Shown here: one piece after another, positions 54,822 to 64,000 of the stretch | How positions within the stretch are numbered: the first letter of the stretch is position 1 | How the letters are laid out: the number at the start of each line of letters is the position of its first letter | Assembly (NCBI RefSeq): GCF_001238275.1 | Contig: NZ_LGTB01000002.1 | Span: 1 to 64,000 of the forward strand | Length of the DNA stretch: 64,000 bases | Origin: Bradyrhizobium viridifuturi | Lineage (GTDB): Bacteria; Pseudomonadota; Alphaproteobacteria; Rhizobiales; Xanthobacteraceae | Direction: 5' to 3' | Position numbers and translations under genes: made by a program | Notes under the pieces: model-generated | What the model was told of the DNA's origin: nothing | Databases searched by the model: none | What the model saw: the letters and a program-made list of their open reading frames with translations, nothing else

Positions 54822-55439
54822 ATGGCCAGCACCACAATGAATTCAGCCTTTGATACCGCATCCGTCGCTGCCAGCGATGGGCTCGCGCGGAACTGGTGGC
54901 TCTTCACGGTTCGCGGCGTCGTCGGAGTCCTGTTTGGCTTGATTGCGCTGTTGTTTCCCGGACCAACCATGTTGTCCCTGGTACTCTTGTTCTCGGCCTA
55001 TATGCTGGTTGACGGAGCGGCAGGCATCGTTTCCGCGGTCCGTGCGATGCGCCGCCGGGATCAATGGGGCATCTTGATCTTCGAGGGTCTCCTCAACATC
55101 GCTGTTGGCATCGCCGCCGTCCTCTGGCCCGGCCTCACCGTGGTCGCGTTCGTGCTCTTAGTCGCTGCATGGGCAATCATTTCGGGTGGATTGATGATGG
55201 CGGCCGGGTTCCGCCTGAACACGAGTCATGGACGGTGGTGGTTGGTGCTCGGCGGAGTGTGTTCGCTGATTTACGGGGCGCTGCTGGTCGCTATGCCGCT
55301 AATCGGTGCGGTCGTGCTCACGTGGTGGATGGGCGCCTATGCGCTCGTATTTGGTATCTCTTTGATCATTCTGTCGTTCCAGCTCCGCTCTCGGCATCAG
55401 CACGCGGTCACACCCAATGCGGCGGGAACCCCGGCATAA
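54822..55439 (+). CDS. HdeD family acid-resistance membrane protein (DUF308)
   Basis: A 205-residue protein with six spans in three repeated pairs: GVVGVLFGLIALLFPGPTML, VLLFSAYMLVDGAAGIVSAV, EGLLNIAVGIAAVLWPGLTV, WAIISGGLMMAAGFRLN, GVCSLIYGALLVAMPLIGAV, GAYALVFGISLIILSFQLRS. This is the DUF308/HdeD layout. In E. coli HdeD is tied to acid tolerance at high cell density; the mechanism is unknown. GGGAGAA precedes the ATG. Two FNR-type boxes lie upstream. Confidence 0.88.
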   Translation: MASTTMNSAFDTASVAASDGLARNWWLFTVRGVVGVLFGLIALLFPGPTMLSLVLLFSAYMLVDGAAGIVSAVRAMRRRDQWGILIFEGLLNIAVGIAAVLWPGLTVVAFVLLVAAWAIISGGLMMAAGFRLNTSHGRWWLVLGGVCSLIYGALLVAMPLIGAVVLTWWMGAYALVFGISLIILSFQLRSRHQHAVTPNAAGTPA

Positions 55440-55667
55440 CGTACATTTTTATGACGCACACGCAGGCCAACCCGGCCCGCCACAAAGACCGTCTGGCTAG
55501 TGATGCCTAGAAGGCGCATGGTGCAGAGTTTCTGGACCAAAGCATAATCCAGCTAAAGCTTCCCGGCGAGTGACCAGCTTGGCGGTGTCAGCCCTGGTGG
55601 ACCACCTTAACGCGAGGCGGCCCGCCTACCCGAAAGGGCCTTCGCCGCGGCGGCCGTTGATCGGTCC

Positions 55668-55886
55668 TCAGACCCAGGCGCCATCGAGGCCGCCTTCGCC
55701 GGCGCAGACGCATCTATTCGTGCCGAAGGGATCGCCGATGCCACGCGGCGCGTCGACAGCTTTAGTCCGCGCGAACGCGAAGTCCTGGAAGGATTAATTG
55801 GCGGTCGTTCCAATAAGGTGATCGCTCACCAGCTCGGGCGCAGCGTGCGCACGATCGGGATCCGCCGTGCGCGCATCATGCGTTAG
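55668..55886 (+). pseudogene. C-terminal fragment of a FixJ/NodW-type response regulator
   Basis: The frame AIEAAFAGADASIRAEGIAD, RRVDSFSPREREVLEGLIGG, RSNKVIAHQLGRSVRTIGIR and RARIMR ends at TAG 55886. It is the LuxR-type HTH of a FixJ-class regulator. The receiver domain is missing, and a short tail after RARIMR is lost to the stop. It is similar to, but distinct from, the intact regulator at 26585. Confidence 0.75.
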
Positions 55887-55967
55887 CTTGCAGGGGGGCA
55901 GCGCCTCGGCATCATGGCGCGGCTAAGCTCGTGGCCATCCAGCCTGAAGGGCTCGCCTGGAGCGGGG

Positions 55968-56675
55968 TCAATCCGGAATTGCTGCCACCGAGCTTCCGCA
56001 GGAATTCGTTATCGCTTTCTTCCTCGAGACATTTCGATTGACGATCCTGACCGTGCGTTTTCCCGCCAGCCTGATCGCCCCGCGTTGTTGCAGGCTGGTG
56101 AAAGAGCGGCAAACGGTTTCGACCGATACTGCGAGATACTCGGCGATGTCGTAGCGCGTCAGTGGTAATACGACCTGACCCGCGCCATCCGACGAACGGC
56201 TCGCCAGCGCAAGCAGGAATGAGCCCACTTTTTCGACGGCCGTCACGCCGCCGATAATCAGCAACTGGTCCTGAATTCGAGACAGAGCCTGGAACGCGAC
56301 ATCGCGAACCTCGCGGGCAAACCCGGTGTCGTGTTGCGCCAGCTGCTCAACCCTTTGACCGGGGTAACTTGCCAGCGCCGTGTTCTCGGCGATCGCCTCA
56401 ACCGTCAGATTGTCGTTTCTATTGACGACGACGAAGAAATCGCCCGGCAGCATCAAGTCCAGAATCTGCCGCCGCCCGTCTGAACGGATCGCGGAACGCC
56501 GGACCGCGCCCGAAATCACGTAGTACCAATGGGCCATCGGCTCCGAATCAATCGGAATTTCCTGGTTCCTCGCAAACAGCAGGATCTTGGCATGCTCATC
56601 CACTCGCTTCAGCGCGTGGTCCTGTACGGCTAGCATCCGCCGGTAGTAGCCCAAAGCGTGCGTTTTCGCCTTCAT
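55968..56675 (-). CDS. Crp/Fnr family transcriptional regulator (FixK/FNR-like)
   Basis: A 235-residue regulator from the ATG at 56675 (GGAAGG upstream). The sensor domain is a cNMP-type barrel (MAHWYYVISGAVRRSAIRSD, ILDLMLPGDFFVVVNRN) with no Cys, so it carries no FNR iron-sulfur cluster. A dimer helix follows (FQALSRIQDQLLIIGGVTAV), then the HTH PLTRYDIAEYLAVSVETVCR. The recognition helix has E-T-V-C-R, where FNR/FixK have E-x-x-S-R, so TTGA half-sites are a reasonable prediction. The last ~20 residues (KKAITNSCGSSVAAIPD) are unusual. It is divergent from the peroxiredoxin gene. Confidence 0.88.
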   Translation of the reverse strand: MKAKTHALGYYRRMLAVQDHALKRVDEHAKILLFARNQEIPIDSEPMAHWYYVISGAVRRSAIRSDGRRQILDLMLPGDFFVVVNRNDNLTVEAIAENTALASYPGQRVEQLAQHDTGFAREVRDVAFQALSRIQDQLLIIGGVTAVEKVGSFLLALASRSSDGAGQVVLPLTRYDIAEYLAVSVETVCRSFTSLQQRGAIRLAGKRTVRIVNRNVSRKKAITNSCGSSVAAIPD

Positions 56676-56835
56676 GGCCGCGCCCTTCCTTTTTCTGTTC
56701 TTCCGTTTCGCGTTGTTCCTACGGGCAATATCAACCTTTTCATAGCGCCGCTGATCCACCAATTCAGCAAACTTGCGTATCGTAAAATTACGTAATCGGC
56801 CGCGGCGCCGCAGCTCTACTTTCCGAAACTGGAAA

Positions 56836-56849
56836 TTGACTGCAGTCAG
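56836..56849 (+). promoter_or_regulatory. FNR/FixK-type box (peroxiredoxin; also faces the Crp/Fnr gene)
   Basis: TTGACTGCAGTCAG, 62 bases before the ATG at 56912. TAGGAA at 56871-56876 fits a -10. It is in the divergent gap with the regulator gene, 160 bases from its ATG. Confidence 0.66.
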
Positions 56850-56911
56850 TGACGCCCTGGGGCTGCACGGCTAGGAAAGAACTCGGCATCAAGCTCACGC
56901 GAGAACAACTG

Positions 56912-57424
56912 ATGGCATCGATCCTGAGTGCCGGCACTGTCGCCCCGGACTTTACGCTGCGGGTAACGCCCGATCAGAACCTGACTCTGTCGGATCTCAG
57001 GGGAAGGAATGTCATCATCGTCTTCTACCCCGCGGACTGGTCTCCGGTGTGCGGCGATCAGGTCGCGCTGTACAACGAGCTTCTGACGGAGTTTCACAAG
57101 CACGATGCAGAAATCTTGGGAATCTCGGTTGACGGCGTCTGGTGCCACGCAGCCTTTGCACGCCATCGCAACCTCCATTTCCCCCTGCTCGCAGACTTTG
57201 AGCCCAAGGGGGAGCTCGCCAGGAAATACGGGGCTTATCGCGCCACCGAGGGCGTCTGCGAACGCGCGCTGTTTGTGCTGGATCGCGAGGGCATGATCGC
57301 GTGGAGCTATTGTTCTCCGATCGCCGTCAATCCCGGCGCAGATGGCATTCTCGACGCGCTCGAGCAACTCTCGAAGAAGGCGAACGCCCATGGTCACCTT
57401 GAAGACGCCCATCAGCAAGAGTGA
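56912..57424 (+). CDS. Peroxiredoxin (AhpC/TSA family)
   Basis: A 170-residue peroxiredoxin: MASILSAGTVAPDFTLRVTP, the active-site block VIIVFYPADWSPVCGDQVAL with the peroxidatic Cys (usual T replaced by S), then EILGISVDGVWCHAAFARHR. It reduces peroxides at the cost of thiols. The start at ATG 56912 gives a normal N-terminus; the frame to 56849 starts inside the FNR-type box. It overlaps the DsbA-like gene by 35 bases, so the two are coupled. Confidence 0.9.
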   Translation: MASILSAGTVAPDFTLRVTPDQNLTLSDLRGRNVIIVFYPADWSPVCGDQVALYNELLTEFHKHDAEILGISVDGVWCHAAFARHRNLHFPLLADFEPKGELARKYGAYRATEGVCERALFVLDREGMIAWSYCSPIAVNPGADGILDALEQLSKKANAHGHLEDAHQQE

Positions 57425-57929
57425 TCACGTTCGCGGACCGATGACGGCGGCTATCACCCTGGTCGAGTACGGCGACTATCAGTGCCCGCATTGCGGCATG
57501 GCCCATCCTATCGTCAATCAGGTGCAGGCCCATTTCCGTGACTCACTGCGATTCGTCTTTCGCCATTTCCCTCTAGCGGAGGTGCATCCCATTGCCGGGA
57601 TCGCTGCCGAGAGCGCAGAATTTGCGGGCGCTGCCGGCCTGTTCTGGGAAATGCATGACGCATTGTTCGAGAATCAGAGCATTTTGAGCGTCCCAACCAT
57701 ATTCATGATCGCCGAGAAGCTTCGACTTCCGGAAATCGAGCTGCGCGACGCCCTCGCAACGGGACGGTACAGAAACAAGGTTCGCGGCGATTTCATGGGC
57801 GGCGTGCGCAGCGGCGTAAACGGCACGCCGGCTTTCTTCATCAACGGCGTGCGGCACGACGGCGCCTATGATTTTGCTTCGCTCGTCTCCGCCATTCAGT
57901 TGCGCATCACCGCCGACAGCCATGTCTGA
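57390..57929 (+). CDS. DsbA-family thiol oxidoreductase, cytoplasmic
   Basis: A 179-residue thioredoxin-fold protein: AAITLVEYGDYQCPHCGMAH with the active-site CPHC, the helical insert ESAEFAGAAGLFWEMHDALF, and the cis-Pro region SGVNGTPAFFINGVRHDGAY. There is no signal peptide, so it stays in the cytoplasm. The 35-base overlap with the peroxiredoxin suggests the two form a peroxide/thiol pair. Confidence 0.88.
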   Translation: MVTLKTPISKSDHVRGPMTAAITLVEYGDYQCPHCGMAHPIVNQVQAHFRDSLRFVFRHFPLAEVHPIAGIAAESAEFAGAAGLFWEMHDALFENQSILSVPTIFMIAEKLRLPEIELRDALATGRYRNKVRGDFMGGVRSGVNGTPAFFINGVRHDGAYDFASLVSAIQLRITADSHV

Positions 57930-57963
57930 GTAATGCGCGAGCCTCGCTTTGTTAGGCATTCCA

Positions 57964-57977
57964 TTGACAACGGTCAG
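57964..57977 (+). promoter_or_regulatory. FNR/FixK-type box (PRC-barrel/BON operon)
   Basis: TTGACAACGGTCAG, 60 bases before the ATG at 58038. TAATGA at 58001-58006 fits a -10 for a -41.5 site. Confidence 0.68.
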
Positions 57978-58037
57978 CGCAACCCACGGATCGCTTGGCG
58001 TAATGAACCAAAGCCAACCCAACGTCAGGAGAGAGTC

Positions 58038-58502
58038 ATGATCGCCTTCAGCATCTTCCAACACTCGAACCGCGAACGCGAAGCGGCTTCTGCTGCATCC
58101 TGCCGTCGAGACCCCCGTTCGAGTCTCAATACGCTTGTCTGGCTCAGTCTCGCGGCCATGCTTGCTTTCGCGGCGAGCCCGGCCCTGCCGCAGGCCGGAG
58201 TTGCCCTTGTAAAAGTTGACCTTGCGGTCGTGGGGCAGGGTTATCGAATGAGCAAGCTGCTCGGCAACAGCGTTGTCAACGATAAATCCGAGAAAATCGG
58301 GACCCTTGACGACGTGATCTCCGACAAGAAGCAGCTGAATTTCGCGATCTTGCAAGTCGGCGGCTTCCTCGGTCTCGGCGGACACCTCATAGCAGTGCCT
58401 TACGAAAGCCTCGTGATTGACGACAAGGGACAAAAGATCACGCTGCCGGGCGCGTCGAAAGAGGCGCTGAAGAACCTCACCGAGTTCCACTATACTTCGT
58501 AA
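58038..58502 (+). CDS. Exported PRC-barrel domain protein
   Basis: A 154-residue protein with a late hydrophobic segment (NTLVWLSLAAMLAFAASPAL, likely a long signal peptide cut after LPQA) and a PRC-barrel: MSKLLGNSVVNDKSEKIGTL, FAILQVGGFLGLGGHLIAVP, and ITLPGASKEALKNL. Paralogue of 53838-54227. GGAGAGA precedes the ATG. First gene of a likely operon with the membrane protein and triple-BON protein that follow. Confidence 0.8.
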   Translation: MIAFSIFQHSNREREAASAASCRRDPRSSLNTLVWLSLAAMLAFAASPALPQAGVALVKVDLAVVGQGYRMSKLLGNSVVNDKSEKIGTLDDVISDKKQLNFAILQVGGFLGLGGHLIAVPYESLVIDDKGQKITLPGASKEALKNLTEFHYTS

Positions 58503-58515
58503 GCGGAACACGACG

Positions 58516-59217
58516 ATGGCGGGAACATCGTACGACGTTCTTGACAGAACGCGAACCCGCGAAGTCACGGGCGTCTTTCATTCCAAGAAGGCGCTCGAAC
58601 TCGCAGCCCAGGACCTGCTGATGACCGGCGTCGACCGAGCGGACGTCGATGTTAGCGCCTCGAGCGACGAGCTCGGACGGCGCCTCAACTATCAGGTGAT
58701 CCCACCCGCCGACCTCGCCGACCTGCCGACGGCCCCGCGGCAACCGTTCACGGGCAGCGATGATCTGATCGGCGCCGAAGCCGTTGCAGGAAGTGTCGCC
58801 GGCTGCGCGGCGGCCGTCATTGTTGCAGCATTGCTCGTTGCTTGGGGGCTCGCGCCGCTGCTGATCGCTATTGTGGCTGTCCTGTGCGGCCTTGCCGCAG
58901 CGGGCATCGCCGTGTTCCGTGTGCGGCGGCGCTTGTTGCGTGAGCGATACATGGGCCTGGAGAATATCGCCGAATGGAATGGTCTTGTGATGTGGGTCCG
59001 TGTCCGCTCCCCTGAAATGGAAGCCGCCGCCCAGGAAATTCTGGTTCGGCATGGCGCGCAAGCCGTCCATATCCACGAAATCGATCTGGCGAAAACAACC
59101 GAGGATCTTCCGCTACACGCGCTTCGGCCGGATCCCTGGCTTGGAGACGAACGGCTTGGCGCCGTGCAGCTCCCACCTCATTCGCAGAACCAAGAAACTA
59201 GGAGACGCGGAAGTTGA
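58516..59217 (+). CDS. Membrane protein with glycine-zipper-like double span
   Basis: A 233-residue protein. Residues ~1-60 form a small alpha/beta part (REVTGVFHSKKALELAAQDL, LMTGVDRADVDVSAS) like the 'general stress protein 17M'-type domain. Two spans follow (AAVIVAALLVAWGLAPLLIA, VLCGLAAAGIAVFRV), then a second alpha/beta part (GLVMWVRVRSPEMEAAAQEI, LVRHGAQAVHIHEI). The two soluble parts look alike. It is 13 bases after the PRC-barrel gene. Not assigned to a named family with certainty. Confidence 0.7.
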   Translation: MAGTSYDVLDRTRTREVTGVFHSKKALELAAQDLLMTGVDRADVDVSASSDELGRRLNYQVIPPADLADLPTAPRQPFTGSDDLIGAEAVAGSVAGCAAAVIVAALLVAWGLAPLLIAIVAVLCGLAAAGIAVFRVRRRLLRERYMGLENIAEWNGLVMWVRVRSPEMEAAAQEILVRHGAQAVHIHEIDLAKTTEDLPLHALRPDPWLGDERLGAVQLPPHSQNQETRRRGS

Positions 59218-59314
59218 TGGTCGTCATGGCCGCCGCTCCGGACCTTCTTACAATGTTCAATCGGCGGGATCATCGGCCGAGTTGTCTTCCTCCCAGTCCA
59301 CTATGGAGCCAATC

Positions 59315-59968
59315 ATGAAGTCTGACAGCGAAATCGAACGGGACGTTCTTGAAGAATTGCGATGGGCCCCTGATCTCAATGCCGAGAACATCGCCGTCTC
59401 GGTCAAGGATGGCGTCGTTACGCTAGCGGGCTTCACCCGTAGCTACACTGATCGCCTTGAGGCCGAAGCCGCCGCGAAGCGAGTAGCCGGGGTTCATGCC
59501 GTTGCCAACGACATCGAGGTGCGCCTCCCCGAAATCGACCAGCGGCCCGATCCCGATATTGCACGCGATGCGGTTGCCGCGTTGAAATCACAACTGCCGA
59601 TCTCTCATGACAAGATCAAGGTGATCGTCAAGGACGGCTGGATCACGCTCGAAGGCTCAGCCGAATGGCAATACCAGAAGACGACAGCCGAAAACGCGGT
59701 GCGGAAGATCAAGGGCGTGAAGGATGTTACCAACGTCATTCAGCTGAAGCCGGCGGTGCAACCTACCGACATTCAGCGCAAGATTCAGGAAGCATTTAAG
59801 CGCAGCGCTGAGGTCGATGCCAATCGCATTACGGTCGAAGCAAAAGGCAGCGAGGTGATCCTGAAGGGCACCGTCCGCTCCTGGACTGAGCGAGAAGAAG
59901 CCGAGCGTGTTGCCTGGTCGGCGCCCGGTGTGACGCACGTCGAAGACCGGATCGTGGTCAGCCCCTGA
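59315..59968 (+). CDS. Triple BON-domain protein
   Basis: A 217-residue protein of three BON domains: MKSDSEIERDVLEELRWAPD to NDIEVRLPE, DIARDAVAALKSQLPISHDK to NVIQLKP, and TDIQRKIQEAFKRSAEVDAN to VEDRIVVSP. Each has the G-V-V-T-L-x-G strand. There is no signal peptide, so unlike OsmY it is probably cytoplasmic. The start at 59315 is chosen because TGGAG precedes it and BON begins at once. BON proteins protect membranes under osmotic or envelope stress. Confidence 0.87.
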   Translation: MKSDSEIERDVLEELRWAPDLNAENIAVSVKDGVVTLAGFTRSYTDRLEAEAAAKRVAGVHAVANDIEVRLPEIDQRPDPDIARDAVAALKSQLPISHDKIKVIVKDGWITLEGSAEWQYQKTTAENAVRKIKGVKDVTNVIQLKPAVQPTDIQRKIQEAFKRSAEVDANRITVEAKGSEVILKGTVRSWTEREEAERVAWSAPGVTHVEDRIVVSP

Positions 59969-60023
59969 CCACAACCTGACTACGACAAGATCCAAGCAAG
60001 ACCAACCAGCAACGGAGAGCTCC

Positions 60024-60521
60024 ATGAGACTACCATCACTTGTCCCCTTTCGTGAGACCGGCGCGCTGATGCAACCGGGCTTCGGATTGTTCGGCCTGCA
60101 TCGGGAAATCGACCGCCTCTTCAACGAATTTGCGCAGGGCACGGGTGCCAATGGTGCGCCGGCGAAACTCATCCCCAATATCGACATTGCGGAAACCGAC
60201 AAGGCAATCGAGGTCAGCGCGGAGATGCCCGGCCTCGAGCGCAAGGACGTCGATATATCCATTGAGGACGATACCCTCACGATTCGCGGCGAGAAGAAGA
60301 TCGAGGAGGACCAGAAGGACAAGAATGTCCAGCACAGCGAGCGCAGCTACGGCGTGTTCATGCGCGTGCTGCAGCTGCCCGCCGGCGTCGACCCCTCGAA
60401 GGTGGAAGCCATGATGTCGAACGGCGTCCTGAAGATCACGATCCCGAAACCGGCCAAACCGGAGCCGAAGAAGATCGAGGTCAAGGAGGATGCAAAGCAA
60501 ACCACGAAGCAAGCCGCCTGA
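60024..60521 (+). CDS. Small heat-shock protein Hsp20 (third copy, different class)
   Basis: A 165-residue alpha-crystallin protein: MRLPSLVPFRETGALMQPGF, LIPNIDIAETDKAIEVSAEM, PGLERKDVDISIEDDTLTIR, then VEAMMSNGVLKITIPKPAKP. It is only distantly related to the two ROSE-controlled Hsp20s and lacks a ROSE leader. CGGAGAG precedes the ATG. It sits between the BON gene and dnaK, with a strong hairpin after it. Confidence 0.93.
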   Translation: MRLPSLVPFRETGALMQPGFGLFGLHREIDRLFNEFAQGTGANGAPAKLIPNIDIAETDKAIEVSAEMPGLERKDVDISIEDDTLTIRGEKKIEEDQKDKNVQHSERSYGVFMRVLQLPAGVDPSKVEAMMSNGVLKITIPKPAKPEPKKIEVKEDAKQTTKQAA

Positions 60522-60540
60522 GGCCCGGCGGGCGGTTTCT

Positions 60541-60591
60541 CGCGGGACGCGTCTGGCGCGCGCCCCCTCCGCGCCAAGTGCGCGTCCCGCG
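60541..60591 (+). terminator. Strong two-tier hairpin between hsp20 and dnaK
   Basis: CGCGGGACGCG (60541-60551) pairs perfectly with CGCGTCCCGCG (60581-60591). Inside it GGCGCG (60555-60560) pairs with CGCGCC (60570-60575). There is no U-run, so it may be an attenuator or a processing site that separates hsp20 and dnaK levels. Confidence 0.55.
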
Positions 60592-60656
60592 GGAATGCAT
60601 TGCGGCGTTGGCGCAAGCGCAGAAGGCGACCGAATGGACGTTGAAGGAGAGTAGCT

Positions 60657-62570
<1,914 letters not shown>

Positions 62571-62620
62571 TGCCAAATGCGCCGCACCTGAGGCGCGCTC
62601 ACGCGAAGAGGGAGCAAGAG

Positions 62621-63217
62621 ATGGCCGGACAGTCCAAAGTCGTTGACCAGGCTGACCCGAATGACATCGTCCGCGACAACAAACCGGACCAGGCGAGCGA
62701 GGCCGCAAACAATGACACGAAAGGCGACCAGGGTACCAGAGACCTGGCAGCCGAAAATGCTTCATTGCGAGAGCGGTTGGTGCGCGCGCTGGCAGAAACC
62801 GAAAACACGCGTCGTCAGGCCGAGCGGCGCGCCGAGGACGCGCAACGCTATGCAATAGCCAATTTCGCCCGCGAATTGCTGGAGGTTGTTGACAATCTCC
62901 ATCGGGCGATCGAGGCAAGCGGTGCGCAGCCGGCCAAGGCCGAGACGGATGGCCTGGTTAGTGGGGTCGTAGCGACCGATCAGTTGCTCGCAAAAATCCT
63001 CAAGCGTTTCGGCGTAGAGCCGATCAATGCGCTTGATGCGCCATTCGATCCGGCGAGACACGAGGCCGTCATTGAGGTGGATGCAGCCGGCAAACCACCC
63101 CGCAGCGTGGTCGGGGTGCTGGAGGACGGCTACTCGCTGCACGACCGCTTGCTGCGGCCGGCACGCGTTGCAGTCGCGAAGTCTCAGCCGTCCCCACCGC
63201 AGGCGACGGAACCATGA
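62621..63217 (+). CDS. grpE: Nucleotide-exchange factor GrpE
   Basis: A 198-residue GrpE. Acidic start, then a long coiled coil (ALAETENTRRQAERRAEDAQ, YAIANFARELLEVVDNLHRA), and the beta-wing block FDPARHEAVIEVDAAGKPPR, then VVGVLEDGYSLHDRLLRPAR. It releases ADP from DnaK. The start at ATG 62621 has GAGGGAG upstream; the frame opens at 62567 by overlapping the dnaK stop. It follows dnaK by 50 bases. Confidence 0.95.
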   Translation: MAGQSKVVDQADPNDIVRDNKPDQASEAANNDTKGDQGTRDLAAENASLRERLVRALAETENTRRQAERRAEDAQRYAIANFARELLEVVDNLHRAIEASGAQPAKAETDGLVSGVVATDQLLAKILKRFGVEPINALDAPFDPARHEAVIEVDAAGKPPRSVVGVLEDGYSLHDRLLRPARVAVAKSQPSPPQATEP

Positions 63218-63268
63218 CGTTGCGTTTGTGCGGCCTTGCAGCCGCGCGCGTAGAGACAGGAGCGGACC

Positions 63269-64000
63269 TTGGCCGGAGATCCCTATGCGACGCTGGGCGT
63301 GAAAAAGGATGTCAGCCAGGCCGACCTCCAGAAGGCCTATCGACGTCTTGCCAAGAAGCACCACCCTGACCTCAATCCCGGCAACTCGAGCGCTGAAGAG
63401 AAATTCAAGGGGATTACCGCCGCCTATGATCTCCTGAGCGACCCTGAAAAACGCGCAAAGTTCGACCGCGGCGAGATTGACGCATCCGGTACCGAGCGGC
63501 CGCATCAGCGCTACTACCGGGATTTTGCCGATCAGGGTGACTGGTCAGGTTATACCACGTCCTCCGGTTTTGCCGATTTCGGTGATTTCGCCAGCAGCGA
63601 GGATATCCTGTCGGAAATCTTCGGACGCTCCTCTCGTGCCCGCAGGCGTGGCCAGGACGTCCGCTATCATCTCGAACTCTCGTTCCTTGATGCCATCAAT
63701 GGTGGAAAGCAATCGCTGGTCCTGCCCGACGGCAGCAATCTAGAAGTCAATATTCCGCCGGGAACGCGGGACGGACAGACCCTGCGGCTGAAGGGCAAGG
63801 GCCGGCCGGCTGCGAGCGGGGGCCCGCCGGGCGATGCGCTGATCGAGGTCAGCGTACTCCCGCATGCTTACTTCAAACGCAAAGGCGACGACATCTATTT
63901 AGATCTGCCAATCTCAATCAAGGAAGCAGTGGTGGGCGCGAAGGTCGCGGTGCCGACCCCTGGCGGCACCATTGCAGCCACGGTGCCAAAATGGTCGAAC
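63269..64000 (+). CDS. DnaJ/CbpA-type co-chaperone, cut by the window end
   Basis: A TTG start behind AGGAG, 51 bases after grpE. The first 244 residues are seen: the J domain (DPYATLGVKKDVSQADLQKA, LAKKHHPDLNPGNSS with HPD), a Gly/Phe linker (YTTSSGFADFGDFASSEDIL), then the C-terminal beta domain (DVRYHLELSFLDAINGGKQS, NIPPGTRDGQTLRLKGKGRP). The Cys-rich zinc region of DnaJ is missing, so it is of the CbpA/type II class. The gene continues past 64000. Confidence 0.93.
   Translation, partial: MAGDPYATLGVKKDVSQADLQKAYRRLAKKHHPDLNPGNSSAEEKFKGITAAYDLLSDPEKRAKFDRGEIDASGTERPHQRYYRDFADQGDWSGYTTSSGFADFGDFASSEDILSEIFGRSSRARRRGQDVRYHLELSFLDAINGGKQSLVLPDGSNLEVNIPPGTRDGQTLRLKGKGRPAASGGPPGDALIEVSVLPHAYFKRKGDDIYLDLPISIKEAVVGAKVAVPTPGGTIAATVPKWSN

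Overview
The window looks like a Bradyrhizobium/Rhodopseudomonas-type alphaproteobacterium. This is an inference from high GC, two ROSE RNA thermometers in front of small heat-shock genes, an RpoH with the RpoH box, FixLJ-like signalling, and many small proteins and DUF families (DUF6894, DUF2934, DUF3775) common in that group. No rRNA, tRNA or CRISPR array was seen.

Region 1 (about 1-24 kb) is accessory and decayed. It holds an intact IS66 element (750-3296), a frameshifted IS110/IS1111-type element with subterminal inverted repeats (4569-5940), an IS1182-type transposase remnant, and remnants of a TetR regulator, LigD and an hsp20 5' end. Between them lie two oppositely oriented copies of a heat-shock module: ROSE + hsp20, then a ~105-aa protein, then an 'RRYR' coiled-coil protein. 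One copy runs 6.7-8.0 kb on +. The other runs 14.9-13.5 kb on - and leads into rpoH. Many proteins under 80 aa follow, including several too short for routine gene calling (29, 30, 53, 53, 56 and 59 aa). A DUF6894-BLUF photoreceptor pair, a PfpI/DJ-1-like protein and a groES without groEL close the region.

Region 2 (about 23.5-58 kb) is a stress island: quinone oxidoreductase, TMEM175-like channel, a FixLJ-type two-component pair (kinase frameshifted twice), GAF and MEDS sensors, UvrA2, a monooxygenase and a UBP zinc finger, DUF1931 histone-fold protein, two tandem-USP proteins, a cNMP-binding flavoprotein, aldehyde and beta-hydroxyacid dehydrogenases, ClpB, an EmrAB-type efflux pair with a PsiE-like protein, an AI-2E-family permease, PRC-barrel and BON proteins, HdeD, peroxiredoxin and a DsbA-like protein, and a Crp/Fnr regulator. 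Sixteen palindromes of the form TTGAC-N4-GTCAA (FNR/FixK class) lie in the promoter regions of about fifteen of these transcription units. Several have a plausible -10 at the spacing expected for activation from -41.5. None was found in such a position outside this block. I read this as one local regulon, probably low-oxygen or redox, run by a FixK/FNR-type protein, possibly the one encoded at 55968-56675.

Region 3 (58-64 kb) carries a membrane stress protein, a triple-BON protein, a third hsp20 and dnaK-grpE-dnaJ, with dnaJ cut by the window end. Together with ClpB, RpoH and two ROSE-controlled Hsp20s, the window holds an almost complete accessory chaperone set.

A caution: at least eight genes are broken by a single missing or extra base, often in a G/C run, while their protein sequence continues cleanly in the next frame. 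Either the region is decaying or the assembly has uncorrected indels.
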